64,000 bases of DNA from Rhizobium pisi. GTDB lineage: Bacteria; Pseudomonadota; Alphaproteobacteria; Rhizobiales; Rhizobiaceae. The stretch lies in NCBI RefSeq assembly GCF_003938655.1, contig NZ_RJJT01000003.1:248001-312000 (forward strand), read 5' to 3'. The notes beneath the pieces were generated by a model that saw only the letters and a list, made by a program, of their open reading frames with translations, ran no database searches and was not told the DNA's origin. A program made the translations under genes and the position numbers. Shown piece by piece: positions 1 to 9,267 of the stretch; position 1 is the first letter of the stretch, and the number at the start of each line of letters is the position of its first letter.

Positions 1-1
1 G

Positions 2-1231
2 GTCCAGAAGAGCTATCAGCCGAAGATCCAGGGCGACCTCAACCAGATCCATGCGGCGATCGAGCTGATGGCGAGCGCGCGTCGTCCCGTCATCTATTCC
101 GGCGGCGGTGTCGTCAATTCCGGCCCGGAGGCTTCCAAGCTGCTGCGCGAACTGGTCGAGCTCACCGATTTTCCGATCACTTCGACGCTGATGGGCCTCG
201 GCGCCTATCCGGCTTCGGGCAAGAACTGGCTGAAGATGCTCGGCATGCACGGCTCCTACGAGGCCAACATGGCGATGCATGACTGCGACGTCATGGTCTG
301 CATCGGCGCCCGCTTCGATGACCGCATCACCGGCCGTCTCAATGCGTTTTCGCCGAACTCGAAGAAGATCCATATCGACATCGATCCGTCCTCGATCAAC
401 AAGAATGTCCGTGTCGATATCGGCATCCGCGGCGACGTCGGCCATGTCCTCGAAGACATGGTTCGCCTGTGGCGGGCGCTGCCGAAGAGGCCGGAGAAAA
501 ACCGCCTGGAGGACTGGTGGAGTGATATCGCCCGCTGGCGGGCGCGCAACTCCTTCGCCTATACTAGGAACAGCGACGTCATCATGCCGCAATATGCGCT
601 GGAACGGCTGTTTGCGCATACCAAGGATCGCGACACCTATATCACGACCGAGGTCGGGCAGCACCAGATGTGGGCGGCGCAGTTCTTCGGCTTCGAACAG
701 CCGAACCGCTGGATGACCTCGGGCGGTCTCGGCACGATGGGCTACGGCCTGCCGGCAGCACTCGGCGTCCAGATCGCCCATCCCGACAGTCTCGTCATCG
801 ACATTGCCGGCGACGCCTCGATCCAGATGTGCATCCAGGAAATGTCGACGGCGATCCAGTACGATGCGCCGATCAAGATCTTCATCATGAACAACCAGTA
901 TATGGGCATGGTGCGCCAGTGGCAGCAGCTGCTGCACGGCAACCGTCTCTCTCACTCCTATACGGAGGCGATGCCGGATTTCGTCAAGCTGGCGGAAGCC
1001 TATGGCGCTGTCGGCCTGCGCTGCGAGAAGCCGGAGCATCTCGACGACACCATTCTGGAGATGATTGAGGTCAAGAAGCCGGTCATCTTCGATTGCCGCG
1101 TCGCCAATCTCGCCAACTGCTTCCCGATGATCCCCTCGGGCAAGGCTCACAACGAAATGCTGCTGCCTGACGAGGCCACTGATGAAGCGGTCGCCAACGC
1201 GATCGACGCCAAGGGCCGCGCGCTCGTCTGA
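2..1231 (+). CDS. ilvI: Acetolactate synthase large subunit (5' end outside window)
   Basis: Catalytic subunit of acetohydroxyacid synthase, which condenses pyruvate with pyruvate or 2-oxobutyrate in the first common step of valine, leucine and isoleucine synthesis. The open frame runs in from the left edge, so the N-terminal pyrimidine-binding domain is missing; the visible 409 codons cover the central FAD/DHS-like domain and the C-terminal thiamine-diphosphate domain. The GDAS...NN cofactor motif lies at about 808-900, and the IARFDDRITG region is typical of the family. The small subunit follows 21 bases downstream, so the two form one operon. Any leader or attenuator lies outside the window. 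Confidence 0.97.
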   Translation, partial: VQKSYQPKIQGDLNQIHAAIELMASARRPVIYSGGGVVNSGPEASKLLRELVELTDFPITSTLMGLGAYPASGKNWLKMLGMHGSYEANMAMHDCDVMVCIGARFDDRITGRLNAFSPNSKKIHIDIDPSSINKNVRVDIGIRGDVGHVLEDMVRLWRALPKRPEKNRLEDWWSDIARWRARNSFAYTRNSDVIMPQYALERLFAHTKDRDTYITTEVGQHQMWAAQFFGFEQPNRWMTSGGLGTMGYGLPAALGVQIAHPDSLVIDIAGDASIQMCIQEMSTAIQYDAPIKIFIMNNQYMGMVRQWQQLLHGNRLSHSYTEAMPDFVKLAEAYGAVGLRCEKPEHLDDTILEMIEVKKPVIFDCRVANLANCFPMIPSGKAHNEMLLPDEATDEAVANAIDAKGRALV

Positions 1232-1252
1232 TTAGGGAAGAGGTTTAAGGAC

Positions 1253-1825
1253 ATGAACGCACATCTACAGCCCACGGGCTCCGCCTATTTCATCTCGCCG
1301 GAAACGACGGCGGTCGAAAGCCACACGCTTTCGGTTCTCGTCGACAACGAGCCGGGCGTTCTTGCCCGGGTCATCGGCCTGTTTTCCGGGCGCGGCTACA
1401 ATATCGAGAGCCTGACGGTCTCCGAGACCGAGCATCAGGCGCATCTTTCCCGCATCACCATCGTCACCCGCGGCACGCCGCACGTGCTGGAGCAGATCAA
1501 GGCTCAGCTCGAGCGCATCGTGCCGGTGCACCGCGTCGTCGATCTCACGGTGCGGGCCCGCGAACTCGGCCAGGACCGCCCGATCGAGCGTGAAGTGGCG
1601 CTGGTCAAGGTGATCGGCGAGGGCGATATGCGCGCCGAGACGCTGCGCCTTGCCGACGCTTTCCACGCCAAGGTGGTGGATGCGACGGTCGGCCACTTCA
1701 TCCTGGAGATCACCGGCAAATCTTCGAAGATCGACCAGTTCGTGGCGATCATGAAGCCGCTCGGCCTCATCGAGGTCTGCCGCACCGGCATCGCGGCGAT
1801 GAACCGCGGCGCGCAGGGCATGTAA
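1253..1825 (+). CDS. ilvH: Acetolactate synthase small (regulatory) subunit
   Basis: Regulatory subunit that confers valine feedback inhibition and stabilises the large subunit. The 190-residue protein has an N-terminal ACT domain (about residues 24-95, with VDNEPGVLARVIGLF and RGYNIESL) and the family's C-terminal ACT-like domain (KVIGEGDMRAETLRLADAF). Length is slightly above the usual 160-180 because of an N-terminal extension common in alphaproteobacteria. The start follows AGAGG-rich sequence (gaagaggtttaaggac). It is co-transcribed with ilvI. A 12-bp-arm hairpin lies just after the stop. Confidence 0.97.
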   Translation: MNAHLQPTGSAYFISPETTAVESHTLSVLVDNEPGVLARVIGLFSGRGYNIESLTVSETEHQAHLSRITIVTRGTPHVLEQIKAQLERIVPVHRVVDLTVRARELGQDRPIEREVALVKVIGEGDMRAETLRLADAFHAKVVDATVGHFILEITGKSSKIDQFVAIMKPLGLIEVCRTGIAAMNRGAQGM

Positions 1826-1831
1826 AAGTCG

Positions 1832-1865
1832 GATTCTGTCATGCATGATGTAGCATGACGGAATC
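1832..1865 (+). terminator. Hairpin after ilvIH
   Basis: Inverted repeat GATTCTGTCATG / CATGACGGAATC (11 of 12 pairs) with a 10-base loop starts 7 bases after the ilvH stop codon. No T-run follows, so it may be a weak or Rho-assisted terminator or an mRNA 3'-end stabiliser. Confidence 0.45.
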
Positions 1866-1944
1866 TGCCGAGCTCAGACAATGCCGGGCCACTTTCCTAA
1901 ACCGCGGAAGTTCCGATGGGTGCGGATCGTCGGCTCGGCATGAA

Positions 1945-3012
1945 TCACCGATCTTTCTTCGATAGGGCCACCGTCGCCATGTAAGGCTCGTGGGGTCTGG
2001 GGTCTTTCGACAGGCGATGCTCGAAACGGCTAAACAGCTCGTCGACAAATACGGTCTGCTTTCGCGCGTGTGGCGCCACGCTGGCAATCAGCGGGCCGCT
2101 CCATGCGCGCGTCATGTTCGCATGATGCCTGGCGAACGCCAATCTGTCGCCGCTGCCATCGAATTCCCGCCTGAATGGATCGCTCACTTTCACCCGATCC
2201 AGGTGTTCCAGCGTGAGGTCTGCGAAAGATCCGGATTGTCTGAAAGGGGCCTGAATATCCTCCAGGGACCGAAGGCCGATTGGTATGGTAATCTGCTCCT
2301 CTTCCCGTTCCGAGAGCAAACCGTCGTTCCTCATGTCTCCGACTGCCGACCATAGTTCGCCAAGAAGCCACTCCCAGCCGGTGTCAGCTTCTGCGCGGGC
2401 GGTGAACCCGGCCACGAGTTTCGCACCTGGCCGCATCTCCCGTGATCGCTGGGTCAGAAAACATTCCCAATCGCGCGCCTGCTGCGCCGCGACCGCAGCG
2501 GCAACGGCTGGTGAACTGCTCATTCCTGCTAGGATATGATCTGGCGCATCAATTGCGTTGGTGCTCATCCACTGCAACGCCCAGGTCGACCAGCCAAGGT
2601 GCACGCGGCCGGGCGATAGCAACGGCGCAAAATATGATTTGCCGATCGCCAGAGGAAAAACATCGGAGGTTCCCGTCATATAGCTATTCGGGTCTGAAAT
2701 CAGCGCTTCGAACAGGGACGAGAAATCGTTGGATGGAAGGTCGGTGTGGACGACTTCGATGGGAATGGTTGCGCCCGCTCTGAAACGCAAGACGTCAATC
2801 GCCTTTCGCATCGGGATCATCGAATTTCGGCCTTGCGAGCAGCCATAATCGACGATGGTCACTGGGCCATCGCTGATGTCCACGGTCCGGCACGCGGCTT
2901 CCCATACGGGAAGCAGAGCGGCAATGCCGATGGCCTGCATGGCGGAGTGCCTGTTATAGAAGCCGCCCCCTTGCATAGCTGCTAAATCACTTCGCGTCGG
3001 ACCGCCTGGCAT
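1945..3012 (-). CDS. SABATH-like SAM-dependent carboxyl methyltransferase
   Basis: Probably transfers a methyl group from S-adenosylmethionine to a carboxylate (or ring nitrogen) of a small molecule, as in the plant salicylate/jasmonate methyltransferase family (Methyltransf_7). The SAM motif reads VDYGCSQGRNS, followed by a HTDLPSNDFSSLFEAL segment that matches the family's NDLPxNDFNxLF signature, and a WSTWALQWMS stretch in the place of the HSSYSLMWLS segment. The 355-residue length fits the family. The frame is open further upstream, but the ATG at 3012 has a GAGG ribosome site 7 bases away and the upstream part is shadow of the neighbour. Substrate cannot be told from sequence. Confidence 0.75.
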   Translation of the reverse strand: MPGGPTRSDLAAMQGGGFYNRHSAMQAIGIAALLPVWEAACRTVDISDGPVTIVDYGCSQGRNSMIPMRKAIDVLRFRAGATIPIEVVHTDLPSNDFSSLFEALISDPNSYMTGTSDVFPLAIGKSYFAPLLSPGRVHLGWSTWALQWMSTNAIDAPDHILAGMSSSPAVAAAVAAQQARDWECFLTQRSREMRPGAKLVAGFTARAEADTGWEWLLGELWSAVGDMRNDGLLSEREEEQITIPIGLRSLEDIQAPFRQSGSFADLTLEHLDRVKVSDPFRREFDGSGDRLAFARHHANMTRAWSGPLIASVAPHARKQTVFVDELFSRFEHRLSKDPRPHEPYMATVALSKKDR

Positions 3013-3091
3013 GGGATCGCCTCGCTTGGTGTCCGCAAAATTATCAGGCTTTTTTCGGTATAGCGAGCCAATTCCCTTGCACCGCTGAAGG

Positions 3092-3952
3092 TCAAAGCAT
3101 CTCCAGCGACCTTTTGCCTGTCGGTGGCGGGAAGGCCGCGTCGAGCGCCTTCCAGTCCTCGTCGGTAATGTCGAGGGAGACGCAGTCGCGGTTTTCGCGA
3201 ACGCGCTCGACATTGGATGTCTTCGGAATGACAAAGACGCCGTCGCGTTCCAGGAGGAAGGCGAGAGCCACTTGTGCGGGTGTCGCCTGATTGGCCTTGG
3301 CGATGCGGATCAGCTCGGGATGGTGCAGGATACGGCCCTGTTCGATCGGCGAATAGGCCATGATCGGGATGTTGCGGCTCTGGCACCAGGGCAGCAGATC
3401 GAATTCGACCCCGCGACGGGAAAGATTGTAAAGCACCTGGTTGGCGGCGACATTGGCGCCATCGGGCACGCGGAGCAGTTCCTGCATGTCGTCGGTATCG
3501 AAGTTGGAAACGCCCCAGGCGCCGATCTTGCCCGCTGCCTTCAGCGTCTCGAAGGCTTCGACCGTCTCGGCGAGCGGATAGTTGCCGCGCCAGTGCAGGA
3601 GATAGAGATCGATGCGGTCGGTGCCGAGCCGTTCGAGGCTGTTTTCGCAAGCTTCGACCGTGCCTTTCAAGCTGGCGTTCCAGGGATAGACCTTGCTGAC
3701 GATGAAGACCTCGTCGCGCCGTCCTTTGATCGCCTGGCCGACGATCTCCTCGGCGCCGCCGTCGCCGTACATTTCGGCGGTGTCGATCAGCGTCATGCCG
3801 AGATCGATGCCGGCCTTCAGGCTTTCGATCTCGGCTTTCGCGTAACCGGCATCCTCGCCCATGGCCCAGGTTCCCTGGCCAAGTGCCGGCACCTCAGCGC
3901 CGTTCGGGAATTTGACTGTCGGGATCGGATCATCTTGCATGATTTTTTCCAT
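3092..3952 (-). CDS. Aldo/keto reductase
   Basis: NADPH-dependent oxidoreductase of the aldo/keto reductase barrel family (2,5-diketo-D-gluconate reductase-like branch). Visible family signatures are the catalytic Asp/Tyr segment [20 protein letters not shown], the lysine segment [26 protein letters not shown] and the C-terminal [14 protein letters not shown] cofactor motif. At 286 residues it is of normal length. An alternative ATG lies four codons in (3940). It lies 79 bases upstream of the methyltransferase on the same strand, so the two may be one transcript. The physiological carbonyl substrate is unknown. Confidence 0.92.
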   Translation of the reverse strand: MEKIMQDDPIPTVKFPNGAEVPALGQGTWAMGEDAGYAKAEIESLKAGIDLGMTLIDTAEMYGDGGAEEIVGQAIKGRRDEVFIVSKVYPWNASLKGTVEACENSLERLGTDRIDLYLLHWRGNYPLAETVEAFETLKAAGKIGAWGVSNFDTDDMQELLRVPDGANVAANQVLYNLSRRGVEFDLLPWCQSRNIPIMAYSPIEQGRILHHPELIRIAKANQATPAQVALAFLLERDGVFVIPKTSNVERVRENRDCVSLDITDEDWKALDAAFPPPTGKRSLEML

Positions 3953-4090
3953 TTTGCAGGAGATTGCGCGGCGTTCTTATCTTTCAAGTAATCCTGTCAC
4001 CATGACAATGATGTAATGGCATCAAGAGTTTAGGACAGTTATGCTGACCTAAATAAAGCAGACGAAGGAAATGCCGACTTTGGAGGTCGC

Positions 4091-4684
4091 ATGCCGCCGG
4101 ATACGTTTTTAGCTCTCTTTCTCTTCGCCTTCACGACGTCGATCACGCCGGGGCCGAACAATATGATGCTCTTCGCCTCGGGCGTGAATTTCGGCTTCCG
4201 CAGGACGATCCCGCATATGCTCGGCATTGGCGCAGGCTTCTTCTCACTGCTCATCGGCGTCGGCCTCGGGCTCGGCGCGCTGCTGCACACGGTGCCCGTG
4301 GTCTACACCGCGCTGAAATTCGCCGGCGGCGCCTATCTCGTCTGGATCGCCTGGAAGATCGCCTCCTCGCGTTCGCTCAGCGAAGGCAAGAGCGGTGCGG
4401 CGCCGATGTCCTTTTTCGCGGCGGCGGCTTTCCAGTGGATCAATCCGAAAGCCTGGGTGATGGCGGTCACGGCGATGGCGACCTACACCAATCCCCAGCT
4501 CTATCTCATCAGCGTGCTGATCGTCGGCCTGGCTTTCGCGATCGTCAATGTGCCGAGCGTTTCGACCTGGGCGGGCTTCGGCTCGGCGCTTCGGGAATGG
4601 CTTTCCGATCCGGTGCGGCTGAAATGGTTCAATATCAGCATGGCCGTGCTTTTGGTGGCGAGCCTCTGGCCGATGCTAAAATAG
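4091..4684 (+). CDS. LysE-family amino acid exporter
   Basis: Inner-membrane exporter of the LysE/RhtB family, which expels amino acids or homoserine-type compounds. The 197-residue protein carries the family motif TPGPNNMML after the first membrane segment and has about six hydrophobic segments. A strong GGAGG ribosome site sits 6 bases before the ATG. The gene is divergent from the aldo/keto reductase, with 138 bases between them, and its 3' end overlaps the convergent DUF2269 gene by 9 bases. Substrate is not predictable from sequence. Confidence 0.92.
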   Translation: MPPDTFLALFLFAFTTSITPGPNNMMLFASGVNFGFRRTIPHMLGIGAGFFSLLIGVGLGLGALLHTVPVVYTALKFAGGAYLVWIAWKIASSRSLSEGKSGAAPMSFFAAAAFQWINPKAWVMAVTAMATYTNPQLYLISVLIVGLAFAIVNVPSVSTWAGFGSALREWLSDPVRLKWFNISMAVLLVASLWPMLK

Positions 4685-5152
4685 GGTGATCGACGGTTTC
4701 GTCAGCATCAGCCAGAAAATGCCGAGGACGGCAAAAAAGGCAGGAAAGCCGCAGGCGAACCAGATGCGATAGAGGCCGTAATAGCTGGGCGGGAGGGCAC
4801 TTCCTGAGCTTGCTGCGGCGCGGGCGAGATCGCGCAGGCGGATCTGGATCCAGACGACCGGCAGCCAGAACAGGCCGGTCACGACATAAAGCAGCAGCGA
4901 CAGCGCAATCCAGCCTTCCCAAAGGTCCCAGCCGATCGACCGTGCCAGCAGATAGCCTGATATCGGCTGGAGAACGGCAGCGGTGGCGGTGAAGACGGTG
5001 TCGGCGACGACGACGGTTGCTGCGACATGGGCGATCAGTGCGGGATCACGCGTGCGATGCGCCATCACCATGAAGAAGGCGATGCCGGCACCGGTGCCGA
5101 AGAGCACGGTCGCGCCGATCACATGGACGAGCAGCAGCGGTTCGGCAAGCAT
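4676..5152 (-). CDS. DUF2269 integral membrane protein
   Basis: Small membrane protein of 158 residues with four hydrophobic segments and the MLAEPLLLVHVIGATVLFG start typical of the DUF2269 family. Function is unknown. Its start overlaps the stop of the upstream SDR-DoxX gene by one base (TGATG), so translation is coupled. DUF2269 with an SDR-DoxX fusion is a recurring pair, which suggests the two act together at the membrane. Confidence 0.85.
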   Translation of the reverse strand: MLAEPLLLVHVIGATVLFGTGAGIAFFMVMAHRTRDPALIAHVAATVVVADTVFTATAAVLQPISGYLLARSIGWDLWEGWIALSLLLYVVTGLFWLPVVWIQIRLRDLARAAASSGSALPPSYYGLYRIWFACGFPAFFAVLGIFWLMLTKPSITLF

Positions 5153-6423
5153 CAGCGTTCGTCCAGAATGGCGAGAGCGGCGAGTGTCAGGAGTACCGAC
5201 GGCAGCACCTTGACAAGGGGGCCGAGCGGATCGAGCCAGAGCGCGGGTTCGAGAAGGGTGGCACCGGCGAGATAGGCGAGCGACACGGCCAGCATCCCAA
5301 GAAGGGCGCGCCTGGCGAGCGGGCGGACAAGGACGGCGGCGCCGAGCGCGATATCGATCAGGCAGGTTGCAAGCGTCAGCGCCATTGCCACGGCCTCAGG
5401 CATGAACGGCAGGAAGTGAGCGGATGTTTTTTTCAGCGCTAGAAGCGGGATCAGGCCCGATAGCAGCCAGAAGGCCGACAGGCCCGATATGACGAGCGGC
5501 TTCAGGAGATAGAGCCGGGCAAACCAGAGATCCTGCACACCGGAAGGATTGGCTGAGAGCGTTGCGGCTGCTGATGTCGCGGCGAGACCGTTTCCGGCTT
5601 TCACGCTTCTGATGCCTTCCGACATGACCCTCATCGCCGTCGAACGCAGCGGCGAACGCCAGCCGAGCAGGCCCGCCATATCCGCGAGCCGCGTTACCGG
5701 CCGCGCAAGCCAGGGGACAAGGGCAATCACGCGGGCAGGCGGCAGGCCCAGCCATTGCCGGTGAAGGCGGACGAGATCCGCGAGCGTCAGCACCTCGTCG
5801 GCGGCGAGAACGAGATCCCCGCGGAGATCGCCTGCAACAGCCCGCGACACGGCTTCTGCCACGTCGTCCACGGAAAGCGTTTCGACCGGGCTTTCAGCGT
5901 GGACGAGCGGCAGCGCCAGGGGGAAGGCTGCAAGGGCGCGCAAGAGCGACGAGCCGCCGTGGGCATTGCGGCCGAGAACGAGGGCGGGGCGCAGGATGAG
6001 ATGAGGCAGGCCGCTTGCCGCCAGCGCCTCGTCGGCCAGCCGCTTGGTGGCGAGAAAGGGCAGGTCGCCCGCCGGGCCTGCCGTCCTTGCGGATATCTGC
6101 ACGATCAGAGGGCGCGTGTGTTTTGCGGCGGAATAGAGCGCCAGCATCGCATCCGCCTGGGTGGCCGCCAGATCGTCCGACATGCCGTCCTGCAGGGCGC
6201 CGGCGCAATTGACCACGGCATGCTGGCCTTCGAGGAGATCGTCCCAGTCCTCGGGCTTCGCCATGCGGGAGAGATCGGCCTGGCGCCAGCCGATCGCAGG
6301 CTGCTTCAGCCGCGCCCGCGCCGGATTGCGCCCGAGCCCCATCACGGCGTGGCCGTCGGCGACGAGCCGGGCCGCGACGACGGAGCCTATGAAGCCGGTT
6401 GCGCCGAGAATCAGGATGTTCAT
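5152..6423 (-). CDS. SDR-family NAD(P)-binding protein fused to DoxX-like membrane domain
   Basis: Two-part protein of 423 residues. The N-terminal 280 residues form an NAD(P)-binding Rossmann fold of the extended/atypical short-chain dehydrogenase type (ILGATGFIGSVVAARL at residues 4-19). The C-terminal 130 residues hold four hydrophobic segments resembling the DoxX-like family (LLSGLIPLLALKK..., then membrane helices to the end). The arrangement tethers a nucleotide-dependent reductase or epimerase to the inner membrane. It is first in a two-gene operon with the DUF2269 gene. The reaction catalysed is not known. Confidence 0.85.
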   Translation of the reverse strand: MNILILGATGFIGSVVAARLVADGHAVMGLGRNPARARLKQPAIGWRQADLSRMAKPEDWDDLLEGQHAVVNCAGALQDGMSDDLAATQADAMLALYSAAKHTRPLIVQISARTAGPAGDLPFLATKRLADEALAASGLPHLILRPALVLGRNAHGGSSLLRALAAFPLALPLVHAESPVETLSVDDVAEAVSRAVAGDLRGDLVLAADEVLTLADLVRLHRQWLGLPPARVIALVPWLARPVTRLADMAGLLGWRSPLRSTAMRVMSEGIRSVKAGNGLAATSAAATLSANPSGVQDLWFARLYLLKPLVISGLSAFWLLSGLIPLLALKKTSAHFLPFMPEAVAMALTLATCLIDIALGAAVLVRPLARRALLGMLAVSLAYLAGATLLEPALWLDPLGPLVKVLPSVLLTLAALAILDER

Positions 6424-6550
6424 GGCGGGAGATTAGCGGAAAAGCGCATGACGTATAGAAGGGCTTGGCGGGTGTGTGGTGTGTGTTTAGAAAGAGGAGA
6501 GACGTTTCCACGAGCGATGCGTTGAGGGAAGAGCGAGACTTCGCCGCTGT

Positions 6551-6713
6551 CCCTCTTCTCCCCAGCGGGGAGAAGGTGCCGGCAGGCGGTTGAGGGGGTG
6601 AGCGACGGTAGGAGCGAATGCACGGAGCGCAAGCGAAGAGCAATGAAGGGTGTGCCGTGTGGCCCCCTCATCCGACCCTTCGGGCCACCTTCTCCCCGCT
6701 GGGGAGAAGAGGG
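6551..6713. repeat. Palindromic intergenic mosaic element, copy 1
   Basis: The gap 6424-6802 contains no gene but holds this element. Two perfect 28-base inverted arms (6551-6578 and 6686-6713, each itself a hairpin around CCCCAGCGGGG) enclose about 107 bases that include inner complementary blocks GAGGGGGTGAG and CCCCCTCATC. A related copy lies at 51470-51666. The form fits the RIME-type intergenic repeats of Rhizobiaceae. Confidence 0.8.
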
Positions 6714-6802
6714 AGTGAGCCGTAGACTTTGTCCATTCTTCAGGCCGTCGCCAGAGAGAAGGGGCGGAAGCCGCCTATATGCTGTTAGGAGAGGACTTCG
6801 AC

Positions 6803-7465
6803 TTGCACGAAGAACACCGCGACCACAATCATATCCATAGTCATGACCACCACGACGACCATCATCACCACGACAACCACTATTCCGACATGCAGGCGCG
6901 CGTGAAGGCGCTGGAGACATTGCTGACGGAGAAGGGGTTGATCGAACCGGCGGCGATCGATGCGATCGTCGAGACCTACGAGACGAAGGTCGGCCCGCGA
7001 AATGGCGCGCATGTCGTCGCCAAAGCCTGGAGCAATGCCGATTTCGCCGACTGGCTCAAGCGCGATGCGACGGCGGCGATCGCAAGTCTTGGGTTTACCG
7101 GCCGGCAGGGCGAACACATGCGCGCCGTCTTCAATACATCAGAGACCCATAACCTTGTCGTCTGCACGCTCTGCTCCTGTTATCCCTGGTCGGTGCTCGG
7201 CCTGCCGCCGGTCTGGTACAAGGCGCCGGCCTATCGCTCGCGCGCGGTCATCGATCCGCGCGGCGTGCTTGCCGAATTCGGGCTGACGCTGCCCGAGGAG
7301 AAGAAGATCCGCGTCTGGGACTCGACGGCGGAGCTGCGTTATCTCGTGATCCCCGAACGCCCGGCGGGCACGGAAGAGATGGACGAGGCCGCACTTGCGG
7401 GCCTCGTCAGCCGCGACGCGATGATCGGCACGGCCATTGCCGGCAGTCCGGAGGCTCTGCGATGA
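6803..7465 (+). CDS. nthA: Nitrile hydratase alpha subunit, cobalt type
   Basis: Catalytic subunit of nitrile hydratase, which hydrates nitriles to amides. The metal site CTLCSC is at residues 121-126; Thr rather than Ser at its second position is the mark of the Co(III) class. A TTG start at 6803 is chosen because AGGAGAGG ends 8 bases before it; the in-frame ATG at 6779 lies upstream of that ribosome site. From the TTG the protein is 220 residues. Residues 2-26 contain 13 histidines, an acidic and His-rich tail that could bind metal. It overlaps nthB by four bases (ATGA). Confidence 0.93.
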   Translation: MHEEHRDHNHIHSHDHHDDHHHHDNHYSDMQARVKALETLLTEKGLIEPAAIDAIVETYETKVGPRNGAHVVAKAWSNADFADWLKRDATAAIASLGFTGRQGEHMRAVFNTSETHNLVVCTLCSCYPWSVLGLPPVWYKAPAYRSRAVIDPRGVLAEFGLTLPEEKKIRVWDSTAELRYLVIPERPAGTEEMDEAALAGLVSRDAMIGTAIAGSPEALR

Positions 7466-8121
7466 ACGGGCCGCACGATCTCGGCGGGCAGATGGGCTTC
7501 GGGCCTGTCGCGCCTGAAAAGGACGAACCCTCTTTCCATGCCGAATGGGAAAAGCGGGCGCTCGGCATCACGCTTTCTTGCGGCGCTTTCGGTGCGTGGA
7601 CGATCGATGAAAGCCGGCATGCGCGCGAGAATATTCCACCGGCCGCCTATCTCGCCGTCAGCTATTACGAGCTCTGGATCCGCGGCGTCGAGACGCTGCT
7701 CGAACGGCACGGTTTTGCCACGCGCGAGGAGCTCTCGTCCGGGCGCAAGCTGCAGGATGGGACGGCGCCGAAGCGGGTGCTGAAGGCGGAGATGGTGCCC
7801 GCGGCTCTGGCGAAGGGCGGGCCTTGCGATCGCCCTGTCGAGACCGCGCCGCTCTTTGCGGCCGGCGAGCGCGTGAAGACGAAGAATTTCAATCCGGCGA
7901 CGCATACGCGGCTGCCGCGCTATGCGCGCGCCAGGACCGGCATGGTCGAGGCGGTGCAAGGCTCATTCGTTTTCCCCGACGACAACGCGCATGGCAAAGG
8001 CGAGAACCCGCAATGGCTTTATACCGTCGTCTTCGACGGTGCGGAGATCTGGGGCGAGGGGGCCGACCCGTCACTGACGGTGTCGATCGATGCGTGGGAG
8101 AGCTATCTTGAGCGCGTGTGA
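7462..8121 (+). CDS. nthB: Nitrile hydratase beta subunit
   Basis: Partner subunit of the nitrile hydratase heterotetramer. The 219-residue protein begins [16 protein letters not shown], the family's conserved N-terminus, and ends with the SH3-like barrel region ([20 protein letters not shown] and the final [13 protein letters not shown] segment). The start codon overlaps the nthA stop (ATGA), so the two are translationally coupled and made in equal amounts. Confidence 0.95.
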   Translation: MNGPHDLGGQMGFGPVAPEKDEPSFHAEWEKRALGITLSCGAFGAWTIDESRHARENIPPAAYLAVSYYELWIRGVETLLERHGFATREELSSGRKLQDGTAPKRVLKAEMVPAALAKGGPCDRPVETAPLFAAGERVKTKNFNPATHTRLPRYARARTGMVEAVQGSFVFPDDNAHGKGENPQWLYTVVFDGAEIWGEGADPSLTVSIDAWESYLERV

Positions 8122-8488
8122 AACGCCCTCTGAGCTCTCGCAATCGCCCGGCCTGCCGAAGTCGCCGCAGGGCGATCCCGTTTTCCCAGAGCCCTGGGCG
8201 GCCGAAGCTTTCGCCATGACCGTGCACCTGCACGAAAAGGGCGTCTTCACCTGGAGCGAATGGGCTGCTTCCCTCTCAACGGAGTTGCACAGGCCCGGCC
8301 GAGCCGAAGACGGCAGCGATTATTTCGACTGCTGGGTGGAGGCGCTTTCCAGCCTGTTGGTCAGTCGAGGCGTGGCGGATGCATCCGTCATCCTCGACCT
8401 GCAGAAGAGCTGGCAGCGGGCGGCCGAAGCCACGCCGCATGGCAAGCCGATCGAGCTTGGCAACGATCCGGTGCGGGAACGGCTCTAG
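8108..8488 (+). CDS. Nitrile hydratase accessory protein (activator, P14K-like)
   Basis: Small chaperone that loads cobalt into the alpha subunit, normally by forming a complex with it (self-subunit swapping in cobalt enzymes). It resembles the beta subunit N-terminal region: FPEPWAAEAFAMTVHLHEKGVFTWSEWA. A TTG start at 8108, 14 bases inside nthB, is supported by GGGAG 7 bases upstream and gives 126 residues; an ATG at 8090 lies further inside nthB with no ribosome site. It ends 4 bases into the convergent anti-sigma gene. The nitrile hydratase set is complete. Confidence 0.88.
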   Translation: MSACETPSELSQSPGLPKSPQGDPVFPEPWAAEAFAMTVHLHEKGVFTWSEWAASLSTELHRPGRAEDGSDYFDCWVEALSSLLVSRGVADASVILDLQKSWQRAAEATPHGKPIELGNDPVRERL

Positions 8489-9267
8489 GACGGGAACTGC
8501 CGGTAGCATTCCTCGGCCACGGCGCGCAGCGTCTCGCGCGAGATTTCGCCGGTGACGGCGTAGCCGAGTTCACCGTCGATCCAGTAGAAGGTCTCGAGAT
8601 TGCCTGAGGAGGCGAAGCGGAAGCTCGTGGTGCGGTTTTCCGTGTTGCGGCCGACCATGACGGTCAGGCGCTCGCCGGCCTGGTTCTCATACATGAACAT
8701 CGCTCCCGGCCTGCCGTCGACCGGCAGCAGGCGGCCGCCGACCAGCTTGAAGCCGAGCGGCTGCAGCGTCGGGATCTTGAGGTTTTCGATCGCCAGGCGC
8801 TTGCCGAGCCAGGTGGCAAGATGCGCCTCCTCATCGGCGAAGACCTCGACGGGGTGGCGGACCTCGGCGGCATAGACCATAAAGGCGGTCTCGGCCTGTT
8901 TCGGCAGGGTGTCGGAGCCGGCAAGCTGCAGCGTCGGCTTTTCCAGAAGCGCCGGGCCATAATGGCCGCTGACGGCACCGAGCGCGAAGACGAGGAGGGC
9001 AGCGGCAGCGACCGCCCAGCGTTTTGTTCGCGGGGAGACGGTGTGCGGGGGCGTCACGAGCAGCGGATCGGTATCCCTCGCCCTTTCGTAATCTGCAAAC
9101 AGCGACCGGATGGCCCCGTTCTGCGCCTGCCAGCCGGCGATCGCCGCCGCTTCGTCGGGATTGTCGGCAAGGAAGGCCTCGACGCGGGCGCGTGCCGATT
9201 CCGGCAGCTGGCCGTCGGCATAGGCGTGGAGATCGGCTTCGGTGACGATCGGGTTGGCGTCGTTCAT
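8485..9267 (-). CDS. Membrane anti-sigma factor
   Basis: Probable anti-sigma factor that holds the adjacent ECF sigma factor at the inner membrane. The first 70 residues match the cytoplasmic anti-sigma helix bundle (DLHAYADGQLPESARARVEAFLADNPDEAA); one membrane helix follows ([20 protein letters not shown], about residues 89-108), then a periplasmic domain of about 150 residues. It has no CxxC zinc motif. The start overlaps the end of the sigma gene by 4 bases, the normal arrangement for a sigma/anti-sigma pair. Confidence 0.88.
   Translation of the reverse strand: MNDANPIVTEADLHAYADGQLPESARARVEAFLADNPDEAAAIAGWQAQNGAIRSLFADYERARDTDPLLVTPPHTVSPRTKRWAVAAAALLVFALGAVSGHYGPALLEKPTLQLAGSDTLPKQAETAFMVYAAEVRHPVEVFADEEAHLATWLGKRLAIENLKIPTLQPLGFKLVGGRLLPVDGRPGAMFMYENQAGERLTVMVGRNTENRTTSFRFASSGNLETFYWIDGELGYAVTGEISRETLRAVAEECYRQFPS

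Noticed and set aside
6551..6713. Paired hairpins considered as a CRISPR or integron remnant
   Set aside because: Only two inverted copies, no direct repeats or spacers; the related copy at 51470 shows an intergenic mosaic element.
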